In this document: in pieces, positions 1 to 6,360 of the stretch
How the letters are laid out: every line of letters begins with the position of its first letter
Numbering within the stretch: the first letter of the stretch is position 1
Assembly (NCBI GenBank): GCA_002384205.1
Contig: DGBH01000172.1
Span: 2,111 to 8,470 of the forward strand
Reading direction: 5' to 3'
DNA: 6,360 nucleotides
Origin: Bacteroidetes bacterium UBA4009
Lineage (GTDB): Bacteria; Bacteroidota; Bacteroidia; NS11-12g; UBA9320
Notes under the pieces: model-generated
Seen by the model: the letters and a program-made list of their open reading frames with translations, nothing else
What the model was told of the DNA's origin: nothing
The model's database searches: none
Translations under genes and position numbers: made by a program

Positions 1-237
1 AATCAGCAAATGCAGCTGCTGGAGATAGATGTAGTAGAGGTCACATTTGCTGAGGTAGTTGTCCATTTTAAACCTATAAAATACAAACGAAAATTAAAAT
101 CGGTAACAGTAGCTAGCACGTTATTACAGTTGGTTTTTCCTAATCAAAAAAACATGGTGCAGGTAAACTACAAAGGAAAAATGTACAGTATGCTTTTAGG
201 TGGAAGTAAGACCGTTGAGGAGGTATTCTTAGACTGA
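1..237 (+). CDS. Hypothetical protein, C-terminal end (partial at the left edge)
   Basis: An open frame runs from the first base to a TGA stop at 235-237 and gives 78 residues. An ATG at 10 could be the start, but the frame is open to the window edge and no promoter can be judged from nine bases, so a C-terminal fragment of a longer protein is more likely. The residues alternate hydrophobic and polar side chains, with many Val, Leu and Lys, for example VEVTFAEVVVHF and later NMVQVNYKGKMYSML. This suggests beta strands and a soluble, non-membrane tail. I do not recognise a family and see no catalytic motif. It points towards uvrB but ends 160 bases before it, and uvrB has its own promoter, so co-transcription is not needed. 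Codon choice looks like that of uvrB, which supports real coding. Confidence 0.55.
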   Translation, partial: NQQMQLLEIDVVEVTFAEVVVHFKPIKYKRKLKSVTVASTLLQLVFPNQKNMVQVNYKGKMYSMLLGGSKTVEEVFLD

Positions 238-333
238 GTATGTCGTCCCTAAAATTCCTAGGGCTAAGACGGTTATCTAAAATGCCATGTTCATAAGATT
301 TTATAAAACACGATCATGCAGATGTAATAATGG

Positions 334-348
334 AGATTTCTTTAATCT
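334..348. promoter_or_regulatory. Small inverted repeat upstream of uvrB, possible operator
   Basis: AGATT (334-338) and AATCT (344-348) form a perfect five-base inverted repeat around a five-base spacer. It is centred about 57 bases before the predicted uvrB transcription start. A site at this distance could bind an activator or be an incidental match; a repeat this short is expected by chance in AT-rich DNA. It does not match a LexA box known to me. Confidence 0.15.
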
Positions 349-384
349 ACTTCTAAGGAATAATCGTCCGAGCAACTAAAAACT

Positions 385-392
385 TACCTTTG
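385..392 (+). promoter_or_regulatory. uvrB promoter, Bacteroidota -7 element TACCTTTG
   Basis: TACCTTTG matches the Bacteroidota housekeeping sigma factor -7 consensus TAnnTTTG perfectly. Only five bases (CAGCT) separate it from the ATG of uvrB at 398. The start of transcription usually lies several bases after the TTTG, so the mRNA should begin at or within a few bases of the start codon, making it leaderless or nearly so. No clear -33 TTG is seen 17-23 bases upstream, so the promoter may be modest or rely on the -7 element. Confidence 0.7.
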
Positions 393-397
393 CAGCT

Positions 398-2422
398 ATG
401 CCATTTGAATTAAAATCACCCTTTCAGCCAACAGGAGATCAGCCTGCTGCTATAAAAAAACTTGTGCAAGGGGTGAAGGATGGACTGCCCGCACAAACCC
501 TTCTAGGGGTAACAGGCAGCGGTAAAACCTTTACCATGGCAAATGTTATACAACAAACACAAAAACCAACCTTAATTGTAAGTCATAATAAAACATTGGT
601 TGCTCAGCTTTATGGCGAATTCAAGCACTTTTTCCCCAATAATTCGGTACAATATTTTGTGTCGTACTATGATTATTATCAGCCAGAAGCATTTATACCT
701 AGCAGCAATACGTACATTGAAAAAGATCTAAATATCAACGAAGAGATAGAAAAAATGCGTTTGCAAACCAGCTCAGCTTTGCAAAGCGGCCGAAGAGATG
801 TGATTGTGGTTGCATCGGTAAGTTGTATTTACGGTGCGGGAAATCCAAATGACTTTGAGGATAATATTATTCGCATAGAACGCGGACAAAAAATAGCGAG
901 GAATACACTTTTACAGGCATTGGTTTCAAGTCTTTATTCAAGGACTACTGCAGATTTTAAAAGAGGAACGTTTAGAGTAAAAGGAGATACCGTAGATGTG
1001 TTTTTAGCCTATGATGATGTAGCCTTGCGAATTGGTTTTTTTGGGAATGAAATAGAAGATATCGAAACCATAGACCCCATGACGGGTCAGCGTATAGAGG
1101 TGATGGAAAACGCAGCAATTTTCCCGGCGCAACTTTTTGTAACCCCTAAAGATAGATTGAATCAAGCCATTATTCACATACAAGATGACATGGTGGCGCA
1201 AGTGGAATACTTTAAGAGTATAGGCAAATCATTGGAAGCAAAACGCCTCCAAGAACGCACGGAATTTGATATGGAAATGATGCGTGAATTGGGTTATTGC
1301 AGTGGTATAGAAAACTACAGTAGATATATGGATGGAAGGGAGCAAGGACAGCGACCATTCTGTCTAATAGACTATTTCCCGGACGATTACCTTATGATAG
1401 TGGATGAAAGTCATGTGACACTACCCCAAGTAAGGGCTATGTATGGTGGCGATAGAAGTAGAAAAGTCAACTTAGTAGATTATGGATTTAGGCTTCCTGC
1501 CGCTATGGATAATAGGCCACTAAAGTTTGATGAATTTGAGTCTGTAACCAATCAAGTAGTTTACGTAAGCGCTACTCCTGCAGATTATGAAATTACCAAA
1601 AGTGAAGGTGTGATAGTAGAACAAGTAATTCGTCCGACGGGACTGCTTGACCCCGTAATAGAAGTAAGGCCTTGCGTAAACCAAGTAGATGATTTACTAG
1701 AACAAATTGATGAACGCATACAAATGGGGGATCGTGTTCTTGTAACAACACTTACTAAACGGATGGCGGAAGAATTGGATAAATACATTCGGAATTTAGG
1801 AATATCGGCGACCTACATTCACTCGGAAGTAAAAACACTCGATAGGGTGGAAATACTCGATAGATTGCGTGCAGGGGATATTGATGTGCTTATTGGGGTG
1901 AATTTATTACGAGAAGGATTGGACTTGCCAGAAGTGAGTTTAGTCGCAATTTTAGATGCTGACAAAGAGGGCTTTTTACGAAGCGAAAGAAGTTTAGTGC
2001 AAACCGTAGGACGAGCGGCTCGTAATGTAAATGGTAAGGTAATAATGTATGCTGATAAAATAACAGAAAGCATGCGACGCACTATAGAGGAAACCGAGCG
2101 CAGACGACTCGTGCAAATGAAACATAATGAGGAACATGGCATTACTCCTCAAACCAGTATCAGAAGTACCGAATCTGTTTTTGACCATAAAGATAAATCA
2201 GCTTTAGAACGGGTGACGAATCCGTACCAACGACGCGAAAACGAAATGAGTATAGCGGCAGATCCTGTGATGCAATACATGAGTAAAGAGGGTGTTAAAA
2301 AAGCGATTGAAAACACCAAGATGCAAATGTTAAAAGCAGCCAAAGAAATGGACTTTATGGAAGCTGCTAGATTACGAGATGAAATGAATCAGCTGGAGGA
2401 TAAGCTGAAAGGGATGAAGTGA
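398..2422 (+). CDS. uvrB: UvrABC system protein B (excinuclease ABC subunit B)
   Basis: UvrB is the cytoplasmic damage-verifying subunit of nucleotide excision repair. It is loaded on DNA by UvrA, clamps the damaged strand with a beta-hairpin, and recruits the nuclease UvrC. The 674 residues match the usual family length (about 660-680). In order: Walker A GVTGSGKT (37-44), the aromatic beta-hairpin starting at YYDYYQPEA (90-98), the Walker B-type DESH (336-339), SAT (391-393), helicase motif V around LLREGLDLPE (503-512), motif VI QTVGRAARN (535-543), and a C-terminal UVR domain (about 633-670, with EAARLRDEM) that binds UvrC. All key residues are present. Compared with E. coli UvrB as I recall it, F99 replaces a hairpin tyrosine and Y106 replaces a phenylalanine, both conservative. 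The ATG at 398 fits the family N-terminus and the promoter five bases upstream. No uvrA or uvrC lies in the window, and the gene converges on the receptor gene downstream. Confidence 0.98.
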   Translation: MPFELKSPFQPTGDQPAAIKKLVQGVKDGLPAQTLLGVTGSGKTFTMANVIQQTQKPTLIVSHNKTLVAQLYGEFKHFFPNNSVQYFVSYYDYYQPEAFIPSSNTYIEKDLNINEEIEKMRLQTSSALQSGRRDVIVVASVSCIYGAGNPNDFEDNIIRIERGQKIARNTLLQALVSSLYSRTTADFKRGTFRVKGDTVDVFLAYDDVALRIGFFGNEIEDIETIDPMTGQRIEVMENAAIFPAQLFVTPKDRLNQAIIHIQDDMVAQVEYFKSIGKSLEAKRLQERTEFDMEMMRELGYCSGIENYSRYMDGREQGQRPFCLIDYFPDDYLMIVDESHVTLPQVRAMYGGDRSRKVNLVDYGFRLPAAMDNRPLKFDEFESVTNQVVYVSATPADYEITKSEGVIVEQVIRPTGLLDPVIEVRPCVNQVDDLLEQIDERIQMGDRVLVTTLTKRMAEELDKYIRNLGISATYIHSEVKTLDRVEILDRLRAGDIDVLIGVNLLREGLDLPEVSLVAILDADKEGFLRSERSLVQTVGRAARNVNGKVIMYADKITESMRRTIEETERRRLVQMKHNEEHGITPQTSIRSTESVFDHKDKSALERVTNPYQRRENEMSIAADPVMQYMSKEGVKKAIENTKMQMLKAAKEMDFMEAARLRDEMNQLEDKLKGMK

Positions 2423-2488
2423 TTTTGTGCCTAGTATGCTATTGTGTTTGTGCCACGAAGTACAACAAGAGACAAGACTTTAACGCTA

Positions 2489-4447
2489 TTATAACTTCAT
2501 CTGAAAATAATTAAAGTTCCATCGAATACCCCCTAGAATCCATCTGCTTGGCATACGAGCACCTAAAATCTCTTGGTACTGCGTGTCTAGGATGTTGCGT
2601 ACATCTACGTATACACTTACGGGGAAGTCTTTTAGCGTATAGCTTACTTTAGCGTTGAGCACTGCATACTGATTTTTAATCTCAGCATTTATTGCTTCTA
2701 CAGCTTCTTCATTTCGAGTGATGAATGCACCGCCTATGTTGATCCCAAAACCGTGAATACTATAGTTTAAATTTCCGTTGATATTGTGCAGTGGATGATT
2801 AGCTATGTACTTAGACACTACACTATCTGGAGTAGTAGTTTGTATGAAGGTATAGTTAAGTACTGCATTTAGTTTACCATGTGCAAGGTCACTTGTATAT
2901 TTTACTCCAAGTTCATTTCCCCAAGTGAATGCTTCTGAGATATTATTGGCATATAGATAATTAGTGCTGTCTCTTAGATTGGGTAGGTTATTTATTTCCA
3001 AAGAATTAGTGAGCGTATAGTCTATTAGGTTGCTAGATTGACGAGCAAATACGGTGTTGGATATTTGCAGGTGCTTATTCAAATATGCATCTACTCCTAT
3101 GTCAAAAGTGTACGCACTTTCTGCTTCTAGGTCCGGGTTTCCTGCGTTTCTTCCTCCTCCTAGATTAGCTATTTTATACGAAACAAACCGCTCTGTGAAA
3201 TCTGCCTGGCGAATGCTACGTCCTAGAGATGAGCGGAATACTAGATTTTGATGTATGTAAGCGGCATTAATCTGCGGTACGAGCTGTACGCCTATTTTCT
3301 CAGATTGCTCTACTCTAAGACCTCCATTAAGGCTTAGTTTATTGACGTTTTTGTGTGCCACCACGAATAGAGAGTTAGAATTGAGCTTATGATCTCCACG
3401 GTCTGTGCTCACTATATCTTGCCAGTCGGATTGAAAGCCATAGTTGAGGTCAATATTCCCTACTTTTCTTTGTTGAGATAGTGTGGCATTTACACGTTGA
3501 GTGGTATGCACATTCGCTGCAAAAGCTGGATTAAAAGCAAAGCTATCTGAGTTGTTTCTGTAGCTTACGTTTAGTTCTGTTCTAGATTCATCATCCCCAT
3601 CAAAGATGAATGCTGCTTGTGTCCAGTAGGCATTCACACGCTCTATACTTTCGTCATAAGCACTTGCAGTATAAAAGTACTTAGCCCCAAAATCTCTGTA
3701 ATCTACTCCGCCTCTGGCATACATTTTCAGTCTCTTAGTGCGGTAGGTAATTGCTCCGGTGTATGTCTTTAGATCAAAGTAGTTATTGTATAAGCTATCG
3801 CCCAATCCTTTTTGTATGAAATTTGGATTTACAAACTGCTCACCGATAGATTGACTTGATTTCATAGCAGCGGAGTAACCTAGTTTTTTGCGTTGTTGGT
3901 ACACACCTATATCCGTCATAGTCAGATTGTGCTGACCGAAAGCTACGTTTCCGTTTATTTCAGAAGTCTGCTCAGTACTATTCATCATACCTTCATAGGC
4001 CTTTGTCTTCACGTGAATAATGCCACCTACTGCATCTGCTCCATAAGAAGCTGCTGCAGAACCGCGTACTATTTCTATGTGGTGTATTTCGCTGAGTGGG
4101 ATGGGGACATTACTATTAAAGTGTGCGGTAAGTGGATCGTTGATTCGCTGGTTATCTACTAGAATAAGTACTTGAGAAAAGGTACTTCCTCTCATACCTA
4201 TATCTGCTTGTACTCCAAAACCACCACGACTATTTACATTGATGCCGCCCACATACTGCAGTAGTTCATCTACAGTGGTAACAGGGAGTTGCTGTATTTC
4301 TTGCTGAGATAGTACGGTGATGTTTTTGCCACTTTCGTACTTTTTCACGGCTAGTCGAGTAGCAGACACTGTTACGGAGTCTAGGTTGGTTTGTGCAAAA
4401 AGAGATAGAGTAAACAGAGTTGTGCAGGTTAGAATTAGCTGACGCAT
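2489..4447 (-). CDS. TonB-dependent outer-membrane receptor, BtuB-like
   Basis: This is a complete 652-residue TonB-dependent receptor, a 22-strand outer-membrane barrel that imports a scarce ligand using TonB-ExbBD energy. Residues 1-18 form a Sec signal peptide (MRQLILTCTTLFTLSLFA), with likely cleavage before Q19. A TonB-box-like segment DSVTVSATR (23-31) follows, then the plug domain (about 38-148) with VDELLQYVGGINV, IGMRGSTFSQVLILVDNQRI and IEIVRGSAAASYGADAVGGIIHV. The remainder is the barrel, ending in NILDTQYQE...GGIRWNFN (618-646) plus a short tail YFQMKL. There is no N-terminal carboxypeptidase-regulatory-like domain, so it is not SusC-like. The plug resembles BtuB and related siderophore or cobalamin receptors, but the ligand cannot be fixed: no cobalamin riboswitch, SusD or ABC transporter gene is nearby. 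I chose the ATG at 4447 over an in-frame TTG at 4468, because the TTG lies inside the -7 promoter element and the ATG begins a clean signal peptide. Confidence 0.93.
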   Translation of the reverse strand: MRQLILTCTTLFTLSLFAQTNLDSVTVSATRLAVKKYESGKNITVLSQQEIQQLPVTTVDELLQYVGGINVNSRGGFGVQADIGMRGSTFSQVLILVDNQRINDPLTAHFNSNVPIPLSEIHHIEIVRGSAAASYGADAVGGIIHVKTKAYEGMMNSTEQTSEINGNVAFGQHNLTMTDIGVYQQRKKLGYSAAMKSSQSIGEQFVNPNFIQKGLGDSLYNNYFDLKTYTGAITYRTKRLKMYARGGVDYRDFGAKYFYTASAYDESIERVNAYWTQAAFIFDGDDESRTELNVSYRNNSDSFAFNPAFAANVHTTQRVNATLSQQRKVGNIDLNYGFQSDWQDIVSTDRGDHKLNSNSLFVVAHKNVNKLSLNGGLRVEQSEKIGVQLVPQINAAYIHQNLVFRSSLGRSIRQADFTERFVSYKIANLGGGRNAGNPDLEAESAYTFDIGVDAYLNKHLQISNTVFARQSSNLIDYTLTNSLEINNLPNLRDSTNYLYANNISEAFTWGNELGVKYTSDLAHGKLNAVLNYTFIQTTTPDSVVSKYIANHPLHNINGNLNYSIHGFGINIGGAFITRNEEAVEAINAEIKNQYAVLNAKVSYTLKDFPVSVYVDVRNILDTQYQEILGARMPSRWILGGIRWNFNYFQMKL

Positions 4448-4465
4448 GTTGTTTGATTTTCGGGG

Positions 4466-4498
4466 CAATAGTAAAGAGATTTTTTGAAGGGTGCAAAA
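4466..4498 (-). promoter_or_regulatory. Promoter of the TonB-dependent receptor gene
   Basis: Read on the minus strand, TTTTG (4498-4494) serves as a -33 element and TACTATTG (4473-4466) as a -7 element, separated by 20 bases. The Bacteroidota consensus is TTG, 17-23 bases, TAnnTTTG; the only mismatch is A for T in the -7 box. Eighteen bases separate the box from the ATG at 4447, so the leader should be about 10-12 nucleotides. That is too short to hold a riboswitch. Confidence 0.6.
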
Positions 4499-4504
4499 GG
4501 AAGG

Positions 4505-4533
4505 GTTCTCTTGTTTTAGAGATTTGGGAGAAC
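4505..4533. repeat. Six-base inverted repeat downstream of serS
   Basis: GTTCTC (4505-4510) and GAGAAC (4528-4533) are perfect inverted repeats with a 17-base spacer. On the serS transcript the second arm is followed by CCTTCCTTTT, a pyrimidine-rich stretch rather than a clean U tract. It could assist termination of serS together with the nearby stronger hairpin. TCTC (4507-4510) can instead pair with GAGA (4519-4522) across an eight-base loop, so the fold is ambiguous. Confidence 0.25.
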
Positions 4534-4541
4534 AACGACTT

Positions 4542-4569
4542 GAAAGTTCGTGAAGACACGAACAACTTC
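4542..4569 (-). terminator. Candidate terminator hairpin directly after serS
   Basis: GTTCGTG (4546-4552) and CACGAAC (4557-4563) form a perfect seven-base stem with a four-base loop. GAA (4542-4544) and TTC (4567-4569) could extend it past a small internal loop. The stem begins just past the serS stop codon (4570-4572). On the serS strand it is followed only by TTTC, so the U tract is weak and it may act more as a 3'-end stabiliser or partial terminator than as a strong one. Confidence 0.4.
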
Positions 4570-5838
4570 CTAATCTATCACATCAAAACCGCAATACGGT
4601 CTAAGCACCTCTGGCACGATAATGCCATCAGGAGTTTGGAAGTTTTCTAAGATACTCGCCATAATACGCGGAAGAGCCAAAGCACTTCCATTGAGCGTAT
4701 GAGCATACTCATTTTTACTTTCACTGTTTTTGAAACGTAGCTTTAGTCTATTGGCTTGGAAGGTTTCAAAGTTGGATACAGAACTTACTTCGAGCCACAT
4801 CTCTTGTGCAGCACTCCATACTTCCATATCGTAAGTCATAGCACTGGCAAACCCAGTATCTCCACCGCATAGCAGCAATACGCGATATTGTAGCCCAAGG
4901 TCTTTTAGAAGGCCTTGCACGTAGCTGCTCATTTCTTCTAGCGTTTCGTATGACTTGTCTGGGTGTACTACTTGTACTATCTCTACTTTGTCAAACTGGT
5001 GCAGTCTGTTGAGCCCACGTACATCTTTACCGTAGCTGCCTGCCTCTCTTCTGAAACAAGGAGAGTGGCCGCAGTTTTTGATCGGAAAATCTGCTTCCTT
5101 CACTATTACGTCTCTGTAAATGTTGGTTATAGGAACTTCTCCAGTAGGTATAGCATACAGATTATCTACTTCCATGTGGTACATCTGTCCTTCTTTGTCT
5201 GGCAGTTGCCCTGTGCCTATTCCACTAGCTTCGTTTACGAGTATGGGTGGTTGTATTTCTTCAAAACCAGCATCACGTCCTTTGTCTAGGAACCAATTGA
5301 TTAATGCTCGTTGTAGTCTTGCTCCTTTGCCTCTGTACACAGGAAATCCCGCTCCTGTTATTTTTACTCCGAGTTCAAAATCGATAAGATTATATTTTTC
5401 GCACAGTTCCCAGTGTGGCTGCTTTTGAGTAAGGTTTGGCTTCTCCCCGTGTTCAAAAATAATTTTATTGTCTGCTTCACTTTTTCCAGCGGGCACCGCG
5501 GCTCCTGGTGCATTAGGTATTTGGTACAGCACCTCAAGTAAGTCTGTTTCTACACTTTTAAGCTGTTCGCTTAGTTCATTACTTTTTTCTTTGAGTTCGC
5601 CCGTTTTTGCTTTCATAGCATTGGCTTCCTCTATTTTTTTATGAGCAAATAGTTGACCTATTTCTTTTGAAATTTTATTGCTCTCCGCCAAGATAGTATC
5701 AAGCTCTACTTGGGTTGATTTACGTTTGTCATCTAACGTTAATGCCCGATTTACAAGGTCGGTAAAATCCTTACCTCGTTTGGCTAATCGAGCGATTATT
5801 CCTTCTTTATCTGCGCGTATATCGTGTATTAATAGCAT
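4570..5838 (-). CDS. serS: Serine--tRNA ligase (seryl-tRNA synthetase)
   Basis: This class II aminoacyl-tRNA synthetase activates serine with ATP and charges tRNA-Ser (and tRNA-Sec where present) in the cytoplasm. At 422 residues it has normal length. Residues 1 to about 110 form the N-terminal tRNA-binding arm, a long antiparallel coiled coil rich in Lys, Glu and Leu, which grips the long variable arm of tRNA-Ser. The catalytic domain follows: motif 1 near GFEEIQPPIL (191-200), the serine-binding TGEVP (232-236), motif 2 from CFRREAGSYGKD to LHQFDKVE (261-286), the conserved EVSSVSNFETFQANR (350-364), and motif 3 with NGSALALPR (383-391) including the ATP-binding Arg391. No key residue appears missing. 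The ATG at 5838 gives the typical start MLLIHDIRADKE. A -7-like element lies 17 bases upstream and no good Shine-Dalgarno sequence is present, so it has its own promoter despite following the glycosyltransferase by only 60 bases. Confidence 0.98.
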   Translation of the reverse strand: MLLIHDIRADKEGIIARLAKRGKDFTDLVNRALTLDDKRKSTQVELDTILAESNKISKEIGQLFAHKKIEEANAMKAKTGELKEKSNELSEQLKSVETDLLEVLYQIPNAPGAAVPAGKSEADNKIIFEHGEKPNLTQKQPHWELCEKYNLIDFELGVKITGAGFPVYRGKGARLQRALINWFLDKGRDAGFEEIQPPILVNEASGIGTGQLPDKEGQMYHMEVDNLYAIPTGEVPITNIYRDVIVKEADFPIKNCGHSPCFRREAGSYGKDVRGLNRLHQFDKVEIVQVVHPDKSYETLEEMSSYVQGLLKDLGLQYRVLLLCGGDTGFASAMTYDMEVWSAAQEMWLEVSSVSNFETFQANRLKLRFKNSESKNEYAHTLNGSALALPRIMASILENFQTPDGIIVPEVLRPYCGFDVID

Positions 5839-5855
5839 GTTTCTTACCTGAGTTG

Positions 5856-5864
5856 CAAAGGTTA
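5856..5864 (-). promoter_or_regulatory. serS promoter, -7-like element TAACCTTTG
   Basis: On the minus strand TAACCTTTG (5864-5856) carries the TTTG core, but TA is one base further away than in TAnnTTTG; the strict eight-base box reads AACCTTTG. It lies 17 bases before the serS ATG, predicting a leader of about 10 nucleotides. No clear -33 TTG is seen. The leader is too short for a T-box riboswitch, so serine-tRNA-sensing control of that kind is unlikely. Confidence 0.5.
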
Positions 5865-5898
5865 TCTTTTTTGTGAAAAAGGAAAGGATGTATTTTCT

Positions 5899-6360
5899 CT
5901 AATGATTAAGTAAATAATGCTCTAGCTCTGTAATTCTATCTATCATCATAAAACGATCAATGACGCTTTGTTTTGCAGCAGCTCCCATGTGCTGTCGCAG
6001 GTTAGCGTCTCGAATAAGTTGAGCTAGCTTATTGGAGAAGTCATCTATATCTAGATGCTGTGCAAGTAGTCCTGTTTGCCCATTGGTAATTATTTCAGGA
6101 TTACTGGTAATATTAAAAGCAACTACTGGTTTTTCTTTTGCCATAGCTTCTACCAATACAAAGCCAAACCCTTCCCAACTCGAACCTAAAACAAAAATGT
6201 CGATACTTTGCATAAAGACGTCCATATCTGCCACAAAGCCAAGTAATACTACTTCATTTTCAAGATTTTCGTCTTTTATATATTGTTGTAACTCGTCGTG
6301 CAATTCACCAGTTCCCGCAATAAAAAGCGTAAATTCTAAACCTTGATCCTTTATTTTTTT
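5899..6360 (-). CDS. Glycosyltransferase, GT4-like (C-terminal part, cut by the right edge)
   Basis: The frame is open from the right edge to a TAG stop at 5899-5901 and gives 153 C-terminal residues. It matches the C-terminal Rossmann half of GT-B fold retaining glycosyltransferases (GT4, Pfam Glycos_transf_1), which move a sugar from a nucleotide-sugar donor to a lipid, glycan or other acceptor, usually at the cytoplasmic face of the membrane. Visible features, numbered from the fragment start, are FIAGTGEL (13-20), VVLLGFVADMDVFM (37-50), and the donor-binding E-x7-E motif with E63 and E71 in SSWEGFGFVLVEAMA. The family's NPEI (87-90) and NGQTGLL (93-99) follow, then a closing helical region. 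The substrate cannot be told. An internal TTG at 6303 is not a real start, because the family fold clearly continues upstream. Its neighbours are housekeeping genes, so no glycan cluster is visible on this side. Confidence 0.92.
   Translation of the reverse strand, partial: KKIKDQGLEFTLFIAGTGELHDELQQYIKDENLENEVVLLGFVADMDVFMQSIDIFVLGSSWEGFGFVLVEAMAKEKPVVAFNITSNPEIITNGQTGLLAQHLDIDDFSNKLAQLIRDANLRQHMGAAAKQSVIDRFMMIDRITELEHYLLNH

Noticed and set aside
247..263. CCCTA-N7-TAGGG inverted repeat ten bases after the first gene's stop, as a terminator
   Set aside because: The stem is only five base pairs and is not followed by a T tract; it includes the palindrome CCTAGG, which occurs by chance.
240..296. 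An 18-codon reading frame starting with ATG right after the first gene's stop
   Set aside because: Too short, no promoter or ribosome-binding signal, and no recognisable peptide pattern.
1819..2142. A 107-codon open frame antisense to uvrB, and similar frames of about 100 codons opposite serS and the glycosyltransferase
   Set aside because: These lie opposite strongly conserved genes, have no promoter or domain pattern, and are shadows of the real coding frame.
2424..2454. Direct repeat TTTGTGCC at 2424-2431 and 2447-2454
   Set aside because: An eight-base repeat in only two copies, with no insertion or attachment-site context; likely chance.
4424..4447. Lipoprotein signal at the receptor N-terminus (ILTC, Cys8)
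   Set aside because: The cysteine is too close to the N-terminus, the residue before it is Thr, and a normal signal peptidase I site follows at A18. TonB-dependent receptors are not usually lipoproteins.
4448..4569. Cobalamin riboswitch ahead of the BtuB-like receptor
   Set aside because: The predicted leader is about 12 nucleotides, the whole gap is 122 bases, and no B12-box-like sequence was seen.
5839..5898. T-box or attenuator controlling serS
   Set aside because: The 60-base gap already contains the promoter and leaves about 10 nucleotides of leader, too little for either device.

Overview
The window looks like ordinary chromosome from a member of the Bacteroidota, possibly a flavobacterium-like or related free-living lineage. 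Three things point there. Elements close to the Bacteroidota -7 consensus TAnnTTTG lie just before all three genes whose 5' ends are visible. None of these genes has a convincing Shine-Dalgarno sequence. One gene encodes an outer-membrane TonB-dependent receptor of a type common in that phylum. The exact genus cannot be read from the sequence.

Layout, left to right. Positions 1-237 (+) hold the C-terminal end of an unrecognised protein. A 160-base gap (238-397) carries the uvrB promoter. uvrB (398-2422, +) encodes a complete UvrABC excision-repair helicase subunit. It converges, across 66 bases, on a BtuB-like TonB-dependent receptor gene (2489-4447, -). A further 122 bases contain two inverted repeats and the receptor promoter. 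Then come serS (4570-5838, -), a complete seryl-tRNA synthetase, a 60-base gap with the serS promoter, and the C-terminal part of a GT4-type glycosyltransferase (5899-6360, -), which runs off the right edge.

The genes do not form an obvious functional unit: DNA repair, outer-membrane uptake, tRNA charging and glycan synthesis sit side by side, each with its own apparent promoter. The glycosyltransferase, serS and the receptor gene share a strand, and some read-through between them is possible. No mobile element, CRISPR array, RNA gene, riboswitch or previously undescribed system was found. The points worth a second look are modest: a predicted leaderless uvrB mRNA, a shared short-leader promoter layout, the start codon of the receptor, and its unknown substrate.
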